A stretch of 64,000 nucleotides of DNA from Ulva prolifera (taxonomy: Eukaryota; Chlorophyta; Ulvophyceae; Ulvales; Ulvaceae), in assembly GCA_023078555.1 (NCBI GenBank), contig CM041196.1:6831985-6895984 (forward strand). Direction: 5' to 3'. The notes below the pieces were generated by a model that saw nothing but the letters and a program-made list of their open reading frames with translations, was not told the origin of the DNA and made no database searches. The position numbers and the translations under genes were made by a program. This document shows positions 24,551 through 38,300 of this stretch, piece after piece (position 1 is the stretch's first letter; every line of letters begins with the position of its first letter).

Positions 24551-25503
24551 CCCATAATGTTCTATCAGATGGTGGCTGTACAGATTGTAAGATAGCATGC
24601 ATTGACGAACCGCGGCTACTTCACTGTTTACGCAGTGTCTGATGGCGGGCGATGGTTTACAGACATGCACCGTGTATGGCATCATGCTTCTTGCAGCCAT
24701 GAGTGAACTGACTCAGTGATACATGCTTGTGCTGATCTGCCTGATTCAGAAAAGTTCAGAAGAAAGGATCCGATTACAAGCGGTCTATCTGTCAAGCTTG
24801 TTAGGGCAAATGCTCTACAATGATAGCACAGCTGGCAAGGATGCAGCTGGCAGCTCAGGCTCAGCCCCGGGCCTCTGCATTCATCATCTGGTACATAGGT
24901 TGAGCATCAAATAGTCCCGTAAGACATAGGTTCTAATGGCTTGCTGGTTTCGGATTCATCTTGTCGTACGCCACGTACAAACCAAACACAACTATGCCCG
25001 TGGCAAGCCCTGGGAATGAACTCCTCCACGTTGATCGCAGCAGCGGATGCGCCCTCCAAGCTTCAGCCTTCTCCCATTGATACCCAGACATTTTCAGTCT
25101 CTGTCGCACGTATGGCCAACGCGCCGATGGGGAAAGCTTCTGCTAGCTATCAAACGAGGAGAATCGAAGTACGCTCAAACAAGCGATGTAGTTGGTTCCT
25201 GCCGCAACCACAAGCACTTTTTTTACCGCCTTGTGTATTCTCCGCGGGGCAGCCGGGGCCTCGAGAGGTCAAGGCACAGCGATTTTGCTGGACAAATCGT
25301 GTGGGGGACGCGGCCGCGGCGCACTCATGTGCGGGAAGATCCATGCACAAGCCGCGATATCCAGGACTGCACTTTCGCAAGTTTCGGAGCAGCATGCGGC
25401 TGGATCACAAAGAAGTTCATACGCAACACAGTCGCACACGATATAGAATTGGTCTCACTGCGAATCGTCGGACCTTTTCGCCATCTTTCCATCCAACGTC
25501 AAG
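24551..25503. other. Intergenic: hydrolase 3' end and GOGAT promoter side
   Basis: About 950 bp. TGTAA at 24586-24590, 36 bases after the hydrolase stop, is a plausible chlorophyte-type polyadenylation signal. The right part is the presumed promoter and leader of the glutamate synthase gene. No other gene-like feature was seen. Confidence 0.5.
24586..24590 (+). other. Candidate TGTAA polyadenylation signal after hydrolase gene
   Basis: TGTAA 36 bases downstream of the stop codon, in the expected position for the chlorophyte signal. Evidence is position and motif only. Confidence 0.45.
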
Positions 25504-28500
25504 ATGCAGCTCGCTGGAAATCCAGCCAAGCTAGGCCTGGGCCGTCTGCTCGTGCCCTCACATAACAGCAACTACCGAGCGCAGTCGTGCGGATCGCGCC
25601 AGAGTTCCATTCAGGGCAATGAAAACTCAACTGCTCGGGATGTAGCGTGCGATGCCCACGCTCAGCATCCTCCGCAAGTCGGGCTCGTTGCAGGCGCACC
25701 TGATAAGGACGCCTGCGGTGTGGGCTTCGTGGGAGAGCTTTCGAAGGTCGCATCTCGCAAATGTGTGACCGATGCGCTAGAAATGCTTGACCGGATGACC
25801 CACCGTGGCGCTTGCGGCTGCGAGGAGAACACTGGTAAGCATCCCCTCCGAGACTGCCGACATCGCCCAAGCCCCGACGCACAGTCATCTGTACACCACT
25901 GTGGCGCTGATGAACCACCGATGAAATTAGCTTTAATTCCATGTCGATGGCACCGCTGCCGCTCCCACATCGTCAATGTCTGTGCAAGCCCGTCCCGATG
26001 GCGTGAGCATATCTATCGGCACTGCAAGGTTTGCGCTCTAGCACAGCAGGCACCACACTCTGCTGCCAAGCTATACAACACGCGCCATAGTTTCTAACAG
26101 TAAGCAGTCGCGCCAGCAACAAGGGGGCCGTTGCGTCCGTAATGTGGGATGGATTTGACCTAAATGAAGCGGCTGCGGGCGCCGCGGCATTAGCACACGT
26201 GCGGTGCAAGAATCGTGTCTCTCAGCAACAGCATGATGCAGTTGTCTGCGTCACTTTGTGGCAAGTCTCGTCCCGCTGCAGGTGACGGTGCCGGAATCCT
26301 GGTGTCAATTCCGCAGGAGTTCATCATTCGCGTGACTTCCGAGCTCGGCATCGACCTGCCTCCTCGCAACTACTACGGCGTCGGAATGTGCTTCTTGCCA
26401 ACGGAGGCTCAGCTGCGGGACAAGGTCAAGGCTCTCATGAACGAGGTGCGTCGTCACCAGCAGTTTCGGGTGCCGCTCGAACGCGTCTTGCACCTTCGCG
26501 CTGCGAAGGTCTGTCCCGCGGTCATGTGTAGCTCAGTTTAGCTCAATGTAGCTCAATCATGGCAAGCACCACACCTGACCTTGGACTCGCGCAGACTGCC
26601 ACCAAGAACGGCTTCACTGTGCTGGGCTGGCGCAAGGTGCCAGTCAACCGCAGCGACCTAGGCAAGAGTGCCCTGGAGACGGAGCCAGTCATTGAGCAGT
26701 GGTTCGTGACCCGCTCCAGCAAGATGACCATCGATGACACGGAGAGCCAGGCACGCCCCTACTCAGCAACTTTGCAGTCCAGACTGTGTTCGAATGGTGT
26801 CACGTTGCACATGTACACCCAGGCTCCAGAACTCCAAGCCAAGCGTGCTCATGTGGCATGAACGAATCGTCAAACACTGAGGCAAACCATTGATAATCCA
26901 CTGACCGATCATGCCGTGTGCTGTGTCCATGCGCCCCCTGTGTCACCATTGTCTCCCCACACACCAGGCACACCCGGCATGACATTCGTGATCATCCCTC
27001 CCTCCTCCTCCAACCCCCCCCTGCTGCCCGCTGCCGATGTGTGTGTTCACCATCACACACACGCGTCGCAAGTTCTGCGCCAGTGCATCTGAACTATGCG
27101 CGCGACGGTTCAACCGCTCTGCGGAATCCGCCATGCATGGGCGCCTGGGCACGTCCTCCCCCCCACCACTCCCCGCCCTCGACCATAACAATACGTGACA
27201 CCCAGGCTGTCTGCAGATGTTTGTGCTGCGCAAGATCATCGAGAACCGCGTGCGCCACGAGATGAGCCTCACCGACGACGACGTCTTCTTCGCGTCGCTC
27301 TCCTCTCGCACTATCGTCTACAAGGGCCAGCTCACGCCGGCGCAGGTGCTCTCGTACTTTGACGACCTGCGCGAGCCGGACTTCCAGGCCTACATGGCGC
27401 TTGTACACTCCCGCTTCTCGACCAACACGTTCCCGAACTGGACGCGCGCGCAGCCGATGCGCATGCTCGGCCACAACGGCGAAATCAACACCCTCAAGGT
27501 GCGCCTCGGCGCTCTGAGAGACCTGGCGCTGATACCTGGGGCAGAATTTCGCTTGAGCCAGTGTATGGTCGTGCTCCGTGGCGTGTGAGGCCTGCTGGTG
27601 TCGGCTCAATTATGCACAAAAATGGGGACCGTGCCCAGCTGTGGCTCACCACTGTACAGAAGAAGAACTCATGTCGAGCTGTGTATACACCCTTCCGCAG
27701 TCTGTCGGTGACTACTTGTAGAGCACAGTTGCTGTCCTTCCAATGCAGACGGCTGCTGATGTGTGGACCGCGAGGTCCCGGGCTGCCGGCTGTGCGTGCA
27801 TGTGGTCATAGATCCCCCCGGTGCCCGCTGTTCCAGGCTCGCCCTGGCTCTCTACGCTGCTGAGAGTCAGAATTTACACTGGTCCGAACAACACACGATT
27901 GCTCCGCGGCTGCGTGATTATCACTGGTGAGGTGTACAGGGCAACAAGAACTGGATGCGGGCGCGCGAGGGGGTGATGCGGTGCGACACGCTGAACGCCT
28001 CGGCGCGCGAGCTGCGCACGATGCTGCCGTTTGTGAACGACGGCCAGAGCGACTCCGGGGCGCTCGACAACGTGATGGAGCTGCTCGTGCGCACGGGCCG
28101 CGACATCCCGGAGGTCATGATGATGCTCATCCCCGAGGCCTGGCAGAATGACCCCCTCATGGACGAGGACCGCCGCGCCTTCTACCAGTGCGCTGCCCCC
28201 CCTGCACCCCTCATTCCCCTCGTGGCGCCTGGTGTGGTCTCTTGCTTTTTCTGGTCCTGGCCTTCTTCCACCGCGGTGCATCGGCTCTGGAAGCCGGCCT
28301 AATGCCCAGAGTTTGGTGAATCTCAAATTTGTGGTGAGTTTTATCCGTGTTTGGCTCGAGTGATTTGCCGTATTGCCACTGGGCTGCGGACTCATGAGGT
28401 GGACGTGCGGCTGAGGTGGACGTGCGGGTGCTGTGTATGGCCTGTGCTGCGATTGTTGTGCTATCGGTAGTAGTAGGCTCGCATATGAAGTGAGGTGAGG

Positions 28501-31500
28501 CTGTGGATGCATGGCTTTGGTTTGTTCGTGTGTGGCATTGTATCACTGCGAGGTCTCTGTGGCTGTCCATTTCCGGGGAGCCAGGTTTGCATGCATGCTG
28601 GTCCAATCTGTGGCTTGAGGGCCACGGCTGCCTGCATGCCACACCCACATTCCATGCTGGCATTACTGCCACATGAAATCTGGCATGGATGACCTGTCAT
28701 CCTGTGAGAGGTTTACCATGCCGTGGTGACACTATGTTATCCATGCACCCCGGAGCATTACATGTCTGCAGCCTTATCCATTTGGCGGTGTCTGTGTTTC
28801 TTCCATTGGCTGCTGGAAGTGACCAGTACCCTCATAGCCATGGTCACACATTCACCTTACAAATGTCTGGCATATGAACGCCTTGCATTTGATCTGTGCA
28901 TCAGCCTATCACCATGACTCTGAATTGATCACTGCAGAGGTCATCGCTGGCAACATGTACCCCCAAAGATGAAACAAACAAATCACCTCCTGTCATCACA
29001 TTGGTCACCTGTGTGATGGATCCATCATGCTGCAACGCTCGCTGACCATCTCCCTTGCTGTGCACACCATCTCCCACATCTCCCTTGTACACCATCTCCA
29101 ATCCACCGCCTCCCAACACACGCATGCGTTCAAATTGATCGCTTCGACCTGCAATGCCTTGTTGTTCTTTCCGGTGCTCTGTCCTGCAACAGCCCGAGCC
29201 CCTGTGATCTGTCCACAGCCCTCACCAACAACCGCAACAAACGCACTGCTGCAGCTTCCACTCTGCGATCATGGAGCCCTGGGACGGCCCGGCGCTCGTC
29301 TCCTTCACCGACGGCCGCTACATCGGCGCCACCCTCGACCGCAACGGCCTCCGCCCCGGCCGCTTCTACATCACCACCGACAACCGCGTCATCATGGCGA
29401 GCGAGGTCGGCGTCGTGGACGTGCCCCCGGAGCAGGTCGCGCGCAAGGGCCGCCTCATGCCCGGCAACATCTTCCTCGTCGACTTCAACGAGCACCGCGT
29501 CGTGGAGGACCACGAGCTGAAGGCACGCTACGCGTCGCGGCAGCCGTACGCCGACTGGCTGAAGCACAACGCCTTCTCGCTGCAGGACGTCGTGGGCAGC
29601 GTGCAGCCGCAGAAGCTCGCGGCGGTGCGTGGCTACCAGTGCAGCTGCATAGTCCCACTGCGCATGTATCCATGCTGCTGCGCGTTTTCATGCCAGGATT
29701 GTCTGCATGGACAACGTGTGATCCCCAGCTGTGTGTTTGGGTGCTTGCACTATCTTGTTCTGGGCTCTTTCTGATGTATCCTTACGTCAGAAAGTGTCTG
29801 CACGACTGACACGACAAGGCGCTCTACCAGTGGCTGAGTACTGTAGAGCACAGCTGCTGTGCAGGCTCCAAAGGGGCTGCCCGCACTTGATGCGACCGGC
29901 TCGATCGACAGCAGCGCTGATGACGAGGACGAGCTGCCCGCGGGCTTCCCGGCGAATGGCAACGGCAATGGCAGCAACGGCAACCCGGAGGTGGAGCACG
30001 TCTCCCACCTGCTGCCCTGGCTACGCGCCTTTGGCTACACCCGCGAGTCGCTGGAGCTGCTGATGGCCCCGATGGCTGCCACAGGTGAGCTCCCTCCGTG
30101 TCTACGAGCGGCCCCGTGGATCCCCAGGTCCCCGGCTGCCATGGTGCCACCCCGTTCATGATGGAGGTCCCGGCTGTGTGGGGTCCCCCTCTCTGACTCA
30201 TCAGTATGATGGAGGTCCCGGCTGTGTGGGGTCCCCTTCTCTGACTCGTCAGAATGATGGAGGTCCCGGCTGTGTGGGGTCCCCTGCTCTGACTCGTCAG
30301 TATGATGGAAGTCCCGGCTGTGTGGGGTCCCCTTCTCTGACTCGTCAGGCGTGCTCTACCAGATCTGGCTGCAAGTGTCCCCGCTCTCCACAAGGGCTCC
30401 AATGCGACAGTCCGTGCTGGAGGGTAGCAGAAGCGCGGCCGGTCGTGTGCAGGTGCTGAGCCGCTGGGCTCAATGGGGAACGATGCCCCCCTGGCGATCC
30501 TCTCCCGCAACCGCAAGCTCCTGCCCGACTACTTCAAGCAGCTCTTTGCCCAGGTAAGCACCCTGCACTTGAACTCACCACCATCGTTTATCTCAATCGT
30601 TCATCTCGATGACGCTGTCATGTCTCAGCAGACGATCTCAGCTGTTGTGTTTGTGCTTGTTTCTTACGTTCCCTACATGCCCACATCCATGTTGAGAACA
30701 CATGCGCTCACACACTAGACAGTGATCTCTGCAGTGGTCTGACTGAGCCACTGCGTCCAGACAGCCGGACAACCGTATGAGTCACGTGACACCATGCAGC
30801 AGCTACCGGCATGGGGATGTCACGCTCGGTGAATGATCAGTGGGCTGGCCGCGCAGGTGACCAACCCCGCGATCGACCCCTTCCGGGAGGCCGTCGTGAC
30901 GTCGCTGCGGACGTTCGTCGGGCCGGAGGGCGACCTGTCGGCCGTGGAGCCAGAGCACTGCTACCGCATGGAGCTGCAGCAGCCCGTGCTGACGCTGAAG
31001 GAGGTCGCGGCCCTCAAGCGCATGGACTTCCGCGGCTGGCACGCTAACGTGCGCCCCCCCTGCGCCCTGGCCTGCACCACCATCGGGTCCATGCCGCCTG
31101 ACATCGACATGGCGGCTGCGATATTATGCAAGCATGCTTATATACCATGGGAGCTGGCTATTATAGTGAAGTAAATCTGTAGTTACTGAGCCGTATCCTA
31201 TTGGACATTGACAGCTCCGTGTTAACAAGACCACATATGCCATATAGTGGCAATGGGGACCGATGCAGGCGTGCAGAGAGTATGCTGCTGCGGTCCACGG
31301 AATGTGGTTCTGCAATGTGCTGGCTGCAAGCCGGTGCTGCGTTTGTGCACTGCACCTGGGGCCCTGTGCCTGAGCTGTCGCGCGTTGCCAAGGTGGAGAA
31401 GACGCCCGAGTGAAAGTGAGGTGGTGGGTGCAGGTGGTTGACACGACCTTCGACCGCTCCATGGGTGAGGAGGGCGTGCAGAAGGCCCTCCGCCGCATCT

Positions 31501-32228
31501 GCACCGCCGCCGAGAAGGCCATCGGCTGGGGCTACCAGATGCTGGTGCGCCCCCCACCGCCCGCGACGCTCCAGCCGCGGTCGCTGCTGCAGCGGCAGCC
31601 ACCTGCGTGGATCGTTTCTATGCAACAGTCACAGTTGCCTCCACCTTTCCGGAAGCACGCACTGCAGTGTGGGGTCATCTGCCCTGATCACATCGCATGA
31701 TTTATCGCCCTGAATCCACTGGTGCGATGTGTGGCCGTGACCACTGTAGCAAGCGACCGTGCCTGCTCTGCAGCTGCCTCCGGCGGCACACTCACGGACT
31801 CAACACACTCACAGGTCGCAAGCGAATACAGCTGCACATGCACTCCCAACCAGAACTCCCCTCAAGTATGAAATCAGGCCTCCGTGCTGCAGGTGTTCTC
31901 GGACCGCAACATCAACCAGGACAACGTGCCGGTCAGCCCGCTGCTCGTCGCGGGCGCCGTGCACAACCACCTCGTCGCAAAGCGCCTACGCAGCCGCACC
32001 GCCCTCATCTTTGACAGCGGCGAGCCGCGGGAGGTGCACCACTTCTGCACCCTGATGGCGTACGGCGCCGACGCGGTGTGCCCGTACCTCGCGTTTGAGA
32101 GCCTGCGCGCGCTGCACAAGGATGGCAAGCTCGGCACGGGCCTCTCCTGGGACGACATCCAGGTGTGCTGCCCTCCTGATTTCGTCTTCCTGGACGCATA
32201 CGATGTATATGTGTGTCATGATGAAGGA

Positions 32229-32315
<87 letters not shown>

Positions 32316-35300
32316 TCACGAGGCGTTCCCTCCAGTAGGGCATCCTTGGCGGAGGATCAATGGGATCAGATGGAGCGAGTGGTTGGGCAAGCGGGCATGT
32401 TTCACTTTCTGCCGCCCCTCATGTGCATGGCCCCCATGCGTGCAGGCCAAGTACACCAAGGCCATCGGCGTCGGCATCCTCAAGGTGATGGCCAAGATGG
32501 GCATCTCCACGCTGCAGTCGTACAAGGGTGCGCAGATCTTCGAGGCGCTCGGCCTCGCCGACGACGTCGTCGACTTCTGCTTCCCGGGCACCTCCTCCCG
32601 CATCGGCGGCCTGTCGTTCGCCGGCGTCAGCCGCGAGGCCGTCGCAGGCCACGAGGCCGCCTTCGGCAAGCGGTCGCTGGTCGAGGACGATGCGGCCGCG
32701 CATGCGCTGCCTGACCCCGGCGACTACCGCCACCGCGTCAACCAGGACGGCTCCGCGGAGGTGTGCATGCATGTCTGCCATGCGTTATGCTTGATGCGGC
32801 CCAGGCGTGGGCACTTTGGTGCGCGAATTTGAAGCTGGATCTCGAGCGTCCGCCCCTGCGTGTTTGCGCACCAAAGACCCCGCGCAAGTCTCGTTGACCA
32901 GCAGCATGCTTTGCAGTGCAGGCCGCTTGGAATGCTCCTCTGCCCCACTCCTGTGCCGCTGCTGACGTGTTGCGTGTAGTCACAGGCCCGCGCACGCCGA
33001 GGCTGCCCCCGCTGAAGTCACCGTGGGTTGCAGGTGCACATGAACGACCCGATGGCGATCGCGGCGCTGCAGCGCGCGGCGCGCGACAACAGCCGCGAGG
33101 CGTACAAGCAGTTCAGCGCCGCCAACACGGCGCTGTCGCGGCGCGTGCACCTGCGCGGCCTGCTGCGCTTCAAGACGGAGGCCGCGGAGGCCGTGCCGCT
33201 GGAGGAGGTCGAGCCCGCGGCGGACATCGTGAAGCGCTTCTGCACCGGCGCGATGTCCTACGGCTCCATCTCCCTCGAGGCCCACACCACCCTCGCCAAG
33301 GTGTGCGCGTGCGAGCGTCTAAAAATCGCTTGAAAACAAACCACAACATAATATTTTGACGAATTTTGTAAGTGTCGGATCGTCCGTGACAGTATCCTGT
33401 ATGTAGAATTACTGTGCTGTATGTGGAACGAATGCTGGACTCAGGCATGCAGCCTCCAGGAAGCGCGGCAACGCACTTGTTTTGGGCTGATAGCCCCTCT
33501 GTTATTGCGGCTGCGCATCACCGCAGCAGAGGGAGCAAGGGAACATGCTGTTGCGGCCGTGTACAAAGTGGAAAACATCAACGTCAACAGAAACACAGAA
33601 GAAATCGCAGTAGAGGGAGCAAGGGACTATCTTGGTGCGTTGACAAGACATTCGCGCGCAGGTGACTGAGGCTGTGGTGGTGTGTGGTGCAGGCGATGAA
33701 CGGGATCGGGGGCAAGAGCAACAGCGGCGAGGGCGGCGAGAACAGCCGCCGCATGGAGCAGGTCGATGGCAAGCCCAACCCGCTGCGCTCCGCAATCAAG
33801 CAGGTGGCGTCGGGGCGCTTTGGTGTGACGTCGCACTACCTCAGCTCTGCTGATGACATCCAGATCAAGATCGCCCAGGTCCGTCTTCGCTGCTGCCCCC
33901 CCCCCCCCCCCCCCGGCCGCTCTCTGCCCCCCCACAGCTGTATTTGTCCGCTGTCTCTGATTGCTGCTCGTGGCACCCACTTGATTGTGGTACAAGTACA
34001 ACTTTTTCTCATCTTTCTTTTCTGAGCGTATTGCCCCGCACACGAGCGAACAGCTTCTGTGTTGTGCGCCATCTCCAGACAAACCCCCATCTACCCCACC
34101 CCCTTGTAACAGCCACACTTCTGTCGGGAAATGTGCCTATTTGTAGGCTACACACAACAACGCTTTCTCGGTGAGCATGCATGTAGCGTGCATGCGGGGC
34201 AGCTACACTCCTGCTGTACACCTGCAGCCACAGAAACGTGCACAGCGGGCATGCAGGGTGCAAAGCCGGGTGAGGGCGGCGAGCTGCCCGGCGGCAAGGT
34301 CCAGGGCGACATCGCGAAGACCCGCGGCAGCACCCCCGGCGTCGGCCTCATCTCCCCGCCCCCCCACCACGACATCTACTCCATCGAGGACCTCGCGCAG
34401 CTCATCTACGACCTCAAGGCCTCAAACCGCAATGCGCGCGTGAGCGTCAAGCTCGTGAGCGAGAACGGCGTCGGTGTCGTCGCGAGCGGCGTCGTGAAGG
34501 GCCACGCGGACCACGTGCTCATCTCAGGGCACGACGGCGGCACGGGCGCGGCGAAGTGGACGAGCATCAAGAACGCGGGGCTGCCGTGGGAGCTCGGGCT
34601 GGCGGAGACGCAGCAGATGCTGGTTGCGAACGACCTCCGCGGGCGCACCTGCCTGCAGGTGTGCGACGCGTGCAACATCATCCATTCCGCCCTGATGACC
34701 CGGCCGTGCTGAATGCTGTGCGACTGTCTTGTACAATCCCATTACCAGGATGACATTCGTGCATGCTCCGGATCAATCGATGTTGACCAGCATATTGATA
34801 CATTTGCGACCAAGCCGATCTAGCATCCCAGGTGCATCGAGATCCAGCCGATTGGCGCCCGTGAGATAACTTGTGACGGGCGCATTAGCAGTACACTGTC
34901 TGAACTGCTGGATTGCTTTTGGCGGCTGTGTTCAACGCTGAGCGCCGGTGGCACCCTTGGCACCGGGCGTCCCAGCGTGCCCGTAGGCGTAAGAGTGGGG
35001 CGGGGGTGTGCAGGCGGACGGCCAGATGCGCACAGGCCGCGACGCGATGATCGCGGTGCTGCTCGGCGCCGAGGAGGTCGGCTTCGCGACGGCGCCGCTG
35101 ATCGCGATGGGCTGCATCATGATGCGCAAGTGCCACACCAACACCTGCCCCGTCGGCATCGCGACACAGGACCCCGTGCTGCGCGCCAAGTTCGCCGGCG
35201 AGTCGGAGCACGTCATCAACTACCTCTTCCTCGTCGCGGAGGAGATGCGTGAGATCTGCGCGGAGCTTGGCGCGCGCTCCCTTGACGAGCTGGTCGGTGC

Positions 35301-38300
35301 GGCTCCTGCCTGTACAACGCGCTGGACGCCAATTTCTGCGGCTATGGTCGCAATGCCTTGTGGTCTCTCTTGGTGCACTGCTTTACAGTCGTCTGAGGCG
35401 TGTACTGTATGCGTTACCCCCTTTGCCTGCTCTCTCTATCTCGCTGCTGCCTCCTGCTGATCCATACCACTCTGTGGCTGTGATGTGCGATTTGTGCTTC
35501 TTTCTTCTTGTTTACCGGCATCAATGCGTCAAGGCCGGCGGGGCTGCGATGGCCTCCCTGAAGCTCGATTAGCCACATGCACGGCTGGCGCTTTCATGCC
35601 CCACCACCACCCATGCTTCCTGCTCGGTCATCGCCGCGCTTCCCCCCCAGCCATGCCTTCACAGCATGGCTCAAGCCACCCCCCTTACACTCATGAAAGC
35701 AGCGGTCTGCTTCAACTTTTCGGGAGCCCACAGTTCATAAATGCGTGTACGAGAGCTGAGCATGCAGGCCGCGCGGAGCTGCTGGCCGTCGACGAGGACG
35801 TTCTCGCGGAGCACTACAAGAGCGAGGCGATCGACCTCTCCGCGCTGCTCACCCCCGCCGCTGACCTCCGCCCCGGCGCCGCGCAGCGCTGCACCACCCT
35901 CCAGGACCACGGCCTCGACGAGGCCCTCGACACGATGCTCCTCGAGCGCTGCCTGCCCGCGCTCGACGCTCCCGACGCGGCCGCCGCGCTCGCCGCGGCC
36001 CCGCTCACCATCGACGCCGCCGTGAAGAACACGCACCGCGCGACCGGCACGCAGCTCTCGTACGAAATCTCGAAGCGCTTCGGCGAGGCCGGGCTCGCGG
36101 ACGGCTCGATCAACATCATCCTGACGGGCCACGCGGGCCAGTCGCTCGGCGCGTGGCTCGCGCGTGGCGTGAACATCTCACTCACCGGCGACTCGAACGA
36201 TTACGTCGGGAAGGGGCTCAGCGGCGGCGTCGTCTCCGTGCGCGCGCCGCCGGAGTCGCCCTTTGAGGCCAAGGACCAGGTCATCGTCGGCAACGTCGTG
36301 CTGTATGGCGCCGTCAGCGGAGAGGCGTACTTCAACGGCAAGGCCGCGGAGCGCTTCTGTGTGCGGAACTCCGGCGCGAGCGCGGTCGTGGAGGGCTGCG
36401 GCGACCACGGCTGTGAGTACATGACCGGCGGAACCGCGGTCATCCTCGGCCCGGTTGGCAAGAACTTCGGCGCCGGCATGAGCGGCGGGATCGCGTACGT
36501 GTACGACCCGGCCGGGGAGTTCCAGAAGATGTGCAACAAGGACGTTGCCGGCGATCTGTCGACGCTGGAGGCGGCGGAGGACGTTGAGCTCGTGCGCGGG
36601 ATGATTGAGCGCCACCGCGAGCTGACTGGGTCGGCCGTCGCGGAGGAGATTCTCGGCGACTGGGACGTGGCCGCCGGAAGCTTCCAGAAGGTGTACCCGC
36701 ACGAGTATCGCCGCGCGCTGGAGGAGATTGAGGCGAAGCGCGCTCAGGAGGAGCTGCTTGCGCAGTACGACGGAACGGACGCGCTCGCGGCGCTGAAGGC
36801 CGCGGCCGCCGAGCACTCATACCTGAACTACCAGCCGCCCGAGCCCAAGGGCAAGGACATGGACTGGAAGAAGCTTCTGGAAGATGCGAGCGACGGGTGG
36901 ATGGTGAGCAAGCGCGTGCCGACGTGGGAGGCTGGGCGGCAGGGCAAGGTGCCGGGCATGTCGGCAGAGAAGAAGCGTGGCTTCGTGGAGTACGAGCGGC
37001 TGGCGCTGCCGTACCGGGATGAGAAGGAGCGGGTCGGGGACTACGGGGAGGTGCTGGCGAAGCTTGATTCAGAGGAGCGTGATGAGCTGCTCAACACACA
37101 GGTGCGGTTTTTGGCCTGGCCATTGTATGGCCTGGCCACTCTGTGTGTTCTGTCTACCGAGTTTCATGCTGCGGTTTGTTCCGTCTGTCAACTCTTGCAG
37201 CCACACCAGAAAGAGCATGGGCATGGATCACAGCCATGCATGCTTCTGCCTCAGGAGCTGGTTATGGTGTTCCCCTCCGATGTGCCTCTTTGCGAGCTCA
37301 CGATCCGTAACCTAGCGGCTCCGAGATTGTGGCACGACAGAACTCAACACGCCGCAGACGCAAGGCATTCTGTGCAGGCGTCGCGTTGCATGAACTGCGG
37401 AGTGCCCTTCTGCCACCAGACCGACACCGGCTGCCCCCTCGGCAACAAGATCCCGGAGTGGAACGACCTCGTGCACCAGGGCCGCTGGCAAGAGGCCGCC
37501 GAGCGACTCGCCGAGACGAACAACTTCCCCGAGTTCACCGGCCGCGTCTGCCCGGCGCCCTGCGAGGGCTCATGCGTGCTCGGCATCAACCAGCGCCCCG
37601 TCACGATCAAGACGATGGAGCAGACGATCAGCGACATGGCGTGGGAGCACGGGTGGATGGTGCCGCGGCCGCCGGTGGCGCGCACCGGCAAGCGCGTCGC
37701 CGTCGTCGGCTCCGGGCCGGCGGGCATGGCTGCCGCGGACCAGCTGAACAAGGCCGGTCACGTGGTGACGGTCTACGAGCGGTCCGACCGCATCGGCGGG
37801 TGCGCTTCCGCTGCTGCGGTGCTGTCATGCATGTCTGAGTGTCCCGGCACCGTTGTACCGGCGGTTCCCTGCGTCGAGTCTCTCACAATCACCTCCAGTT
37901 CACTGTACATAGTCAGCTCAGATAACACACAACACCCATAGTATGGCCCCAGTCAACCTCGTTGGTGTTTGTGCCATTGGGACTCCCGTAGACACTCCGC
38001 TTCGCACCCATGCATTCCGCTCATGCGTGCAGGCTGATGATGTACGGCGTTCCGAACATGAAGACGGACAAGGTCGACGTCGTGCAGCGGCGTGTGGACC
38101 TGATGGTGCGCGAGGGCGTCAACTTCGTGGTCAACGCGCACGTCGGCTCCAACATAGACGCGGTCGACCTGCACGGCTCGAACGACGCGGTCGTGCTCGC
38201 CGTCGGCGCCACGCAGCCACGCGACCTGCCGATCGACAACCGCGACGCCTCGGGCGTGCACTTCGCGATGGAGTTCCTGCACAAGGTGCGCTCCGCTCCT

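Noticed and set aside
30158..30349. Possible CRISPR array
   Set aside because: Units are contiguous 48-bp direct repeats with no unique spacers, inside a eukaryotic intron.
32095..32832. Open frames containing long Val-Cys runs
   Set aside because: They read through the TG microsatellite in a GOGAT intron; only 32446-32760 is exon.
35485..35767. Upstream part of the long frame ending at 37941
   Set aside because: This is intron 16 sequence that happens to lack stops; the conserved protein resumes only after the GCAG at 35764-35767.
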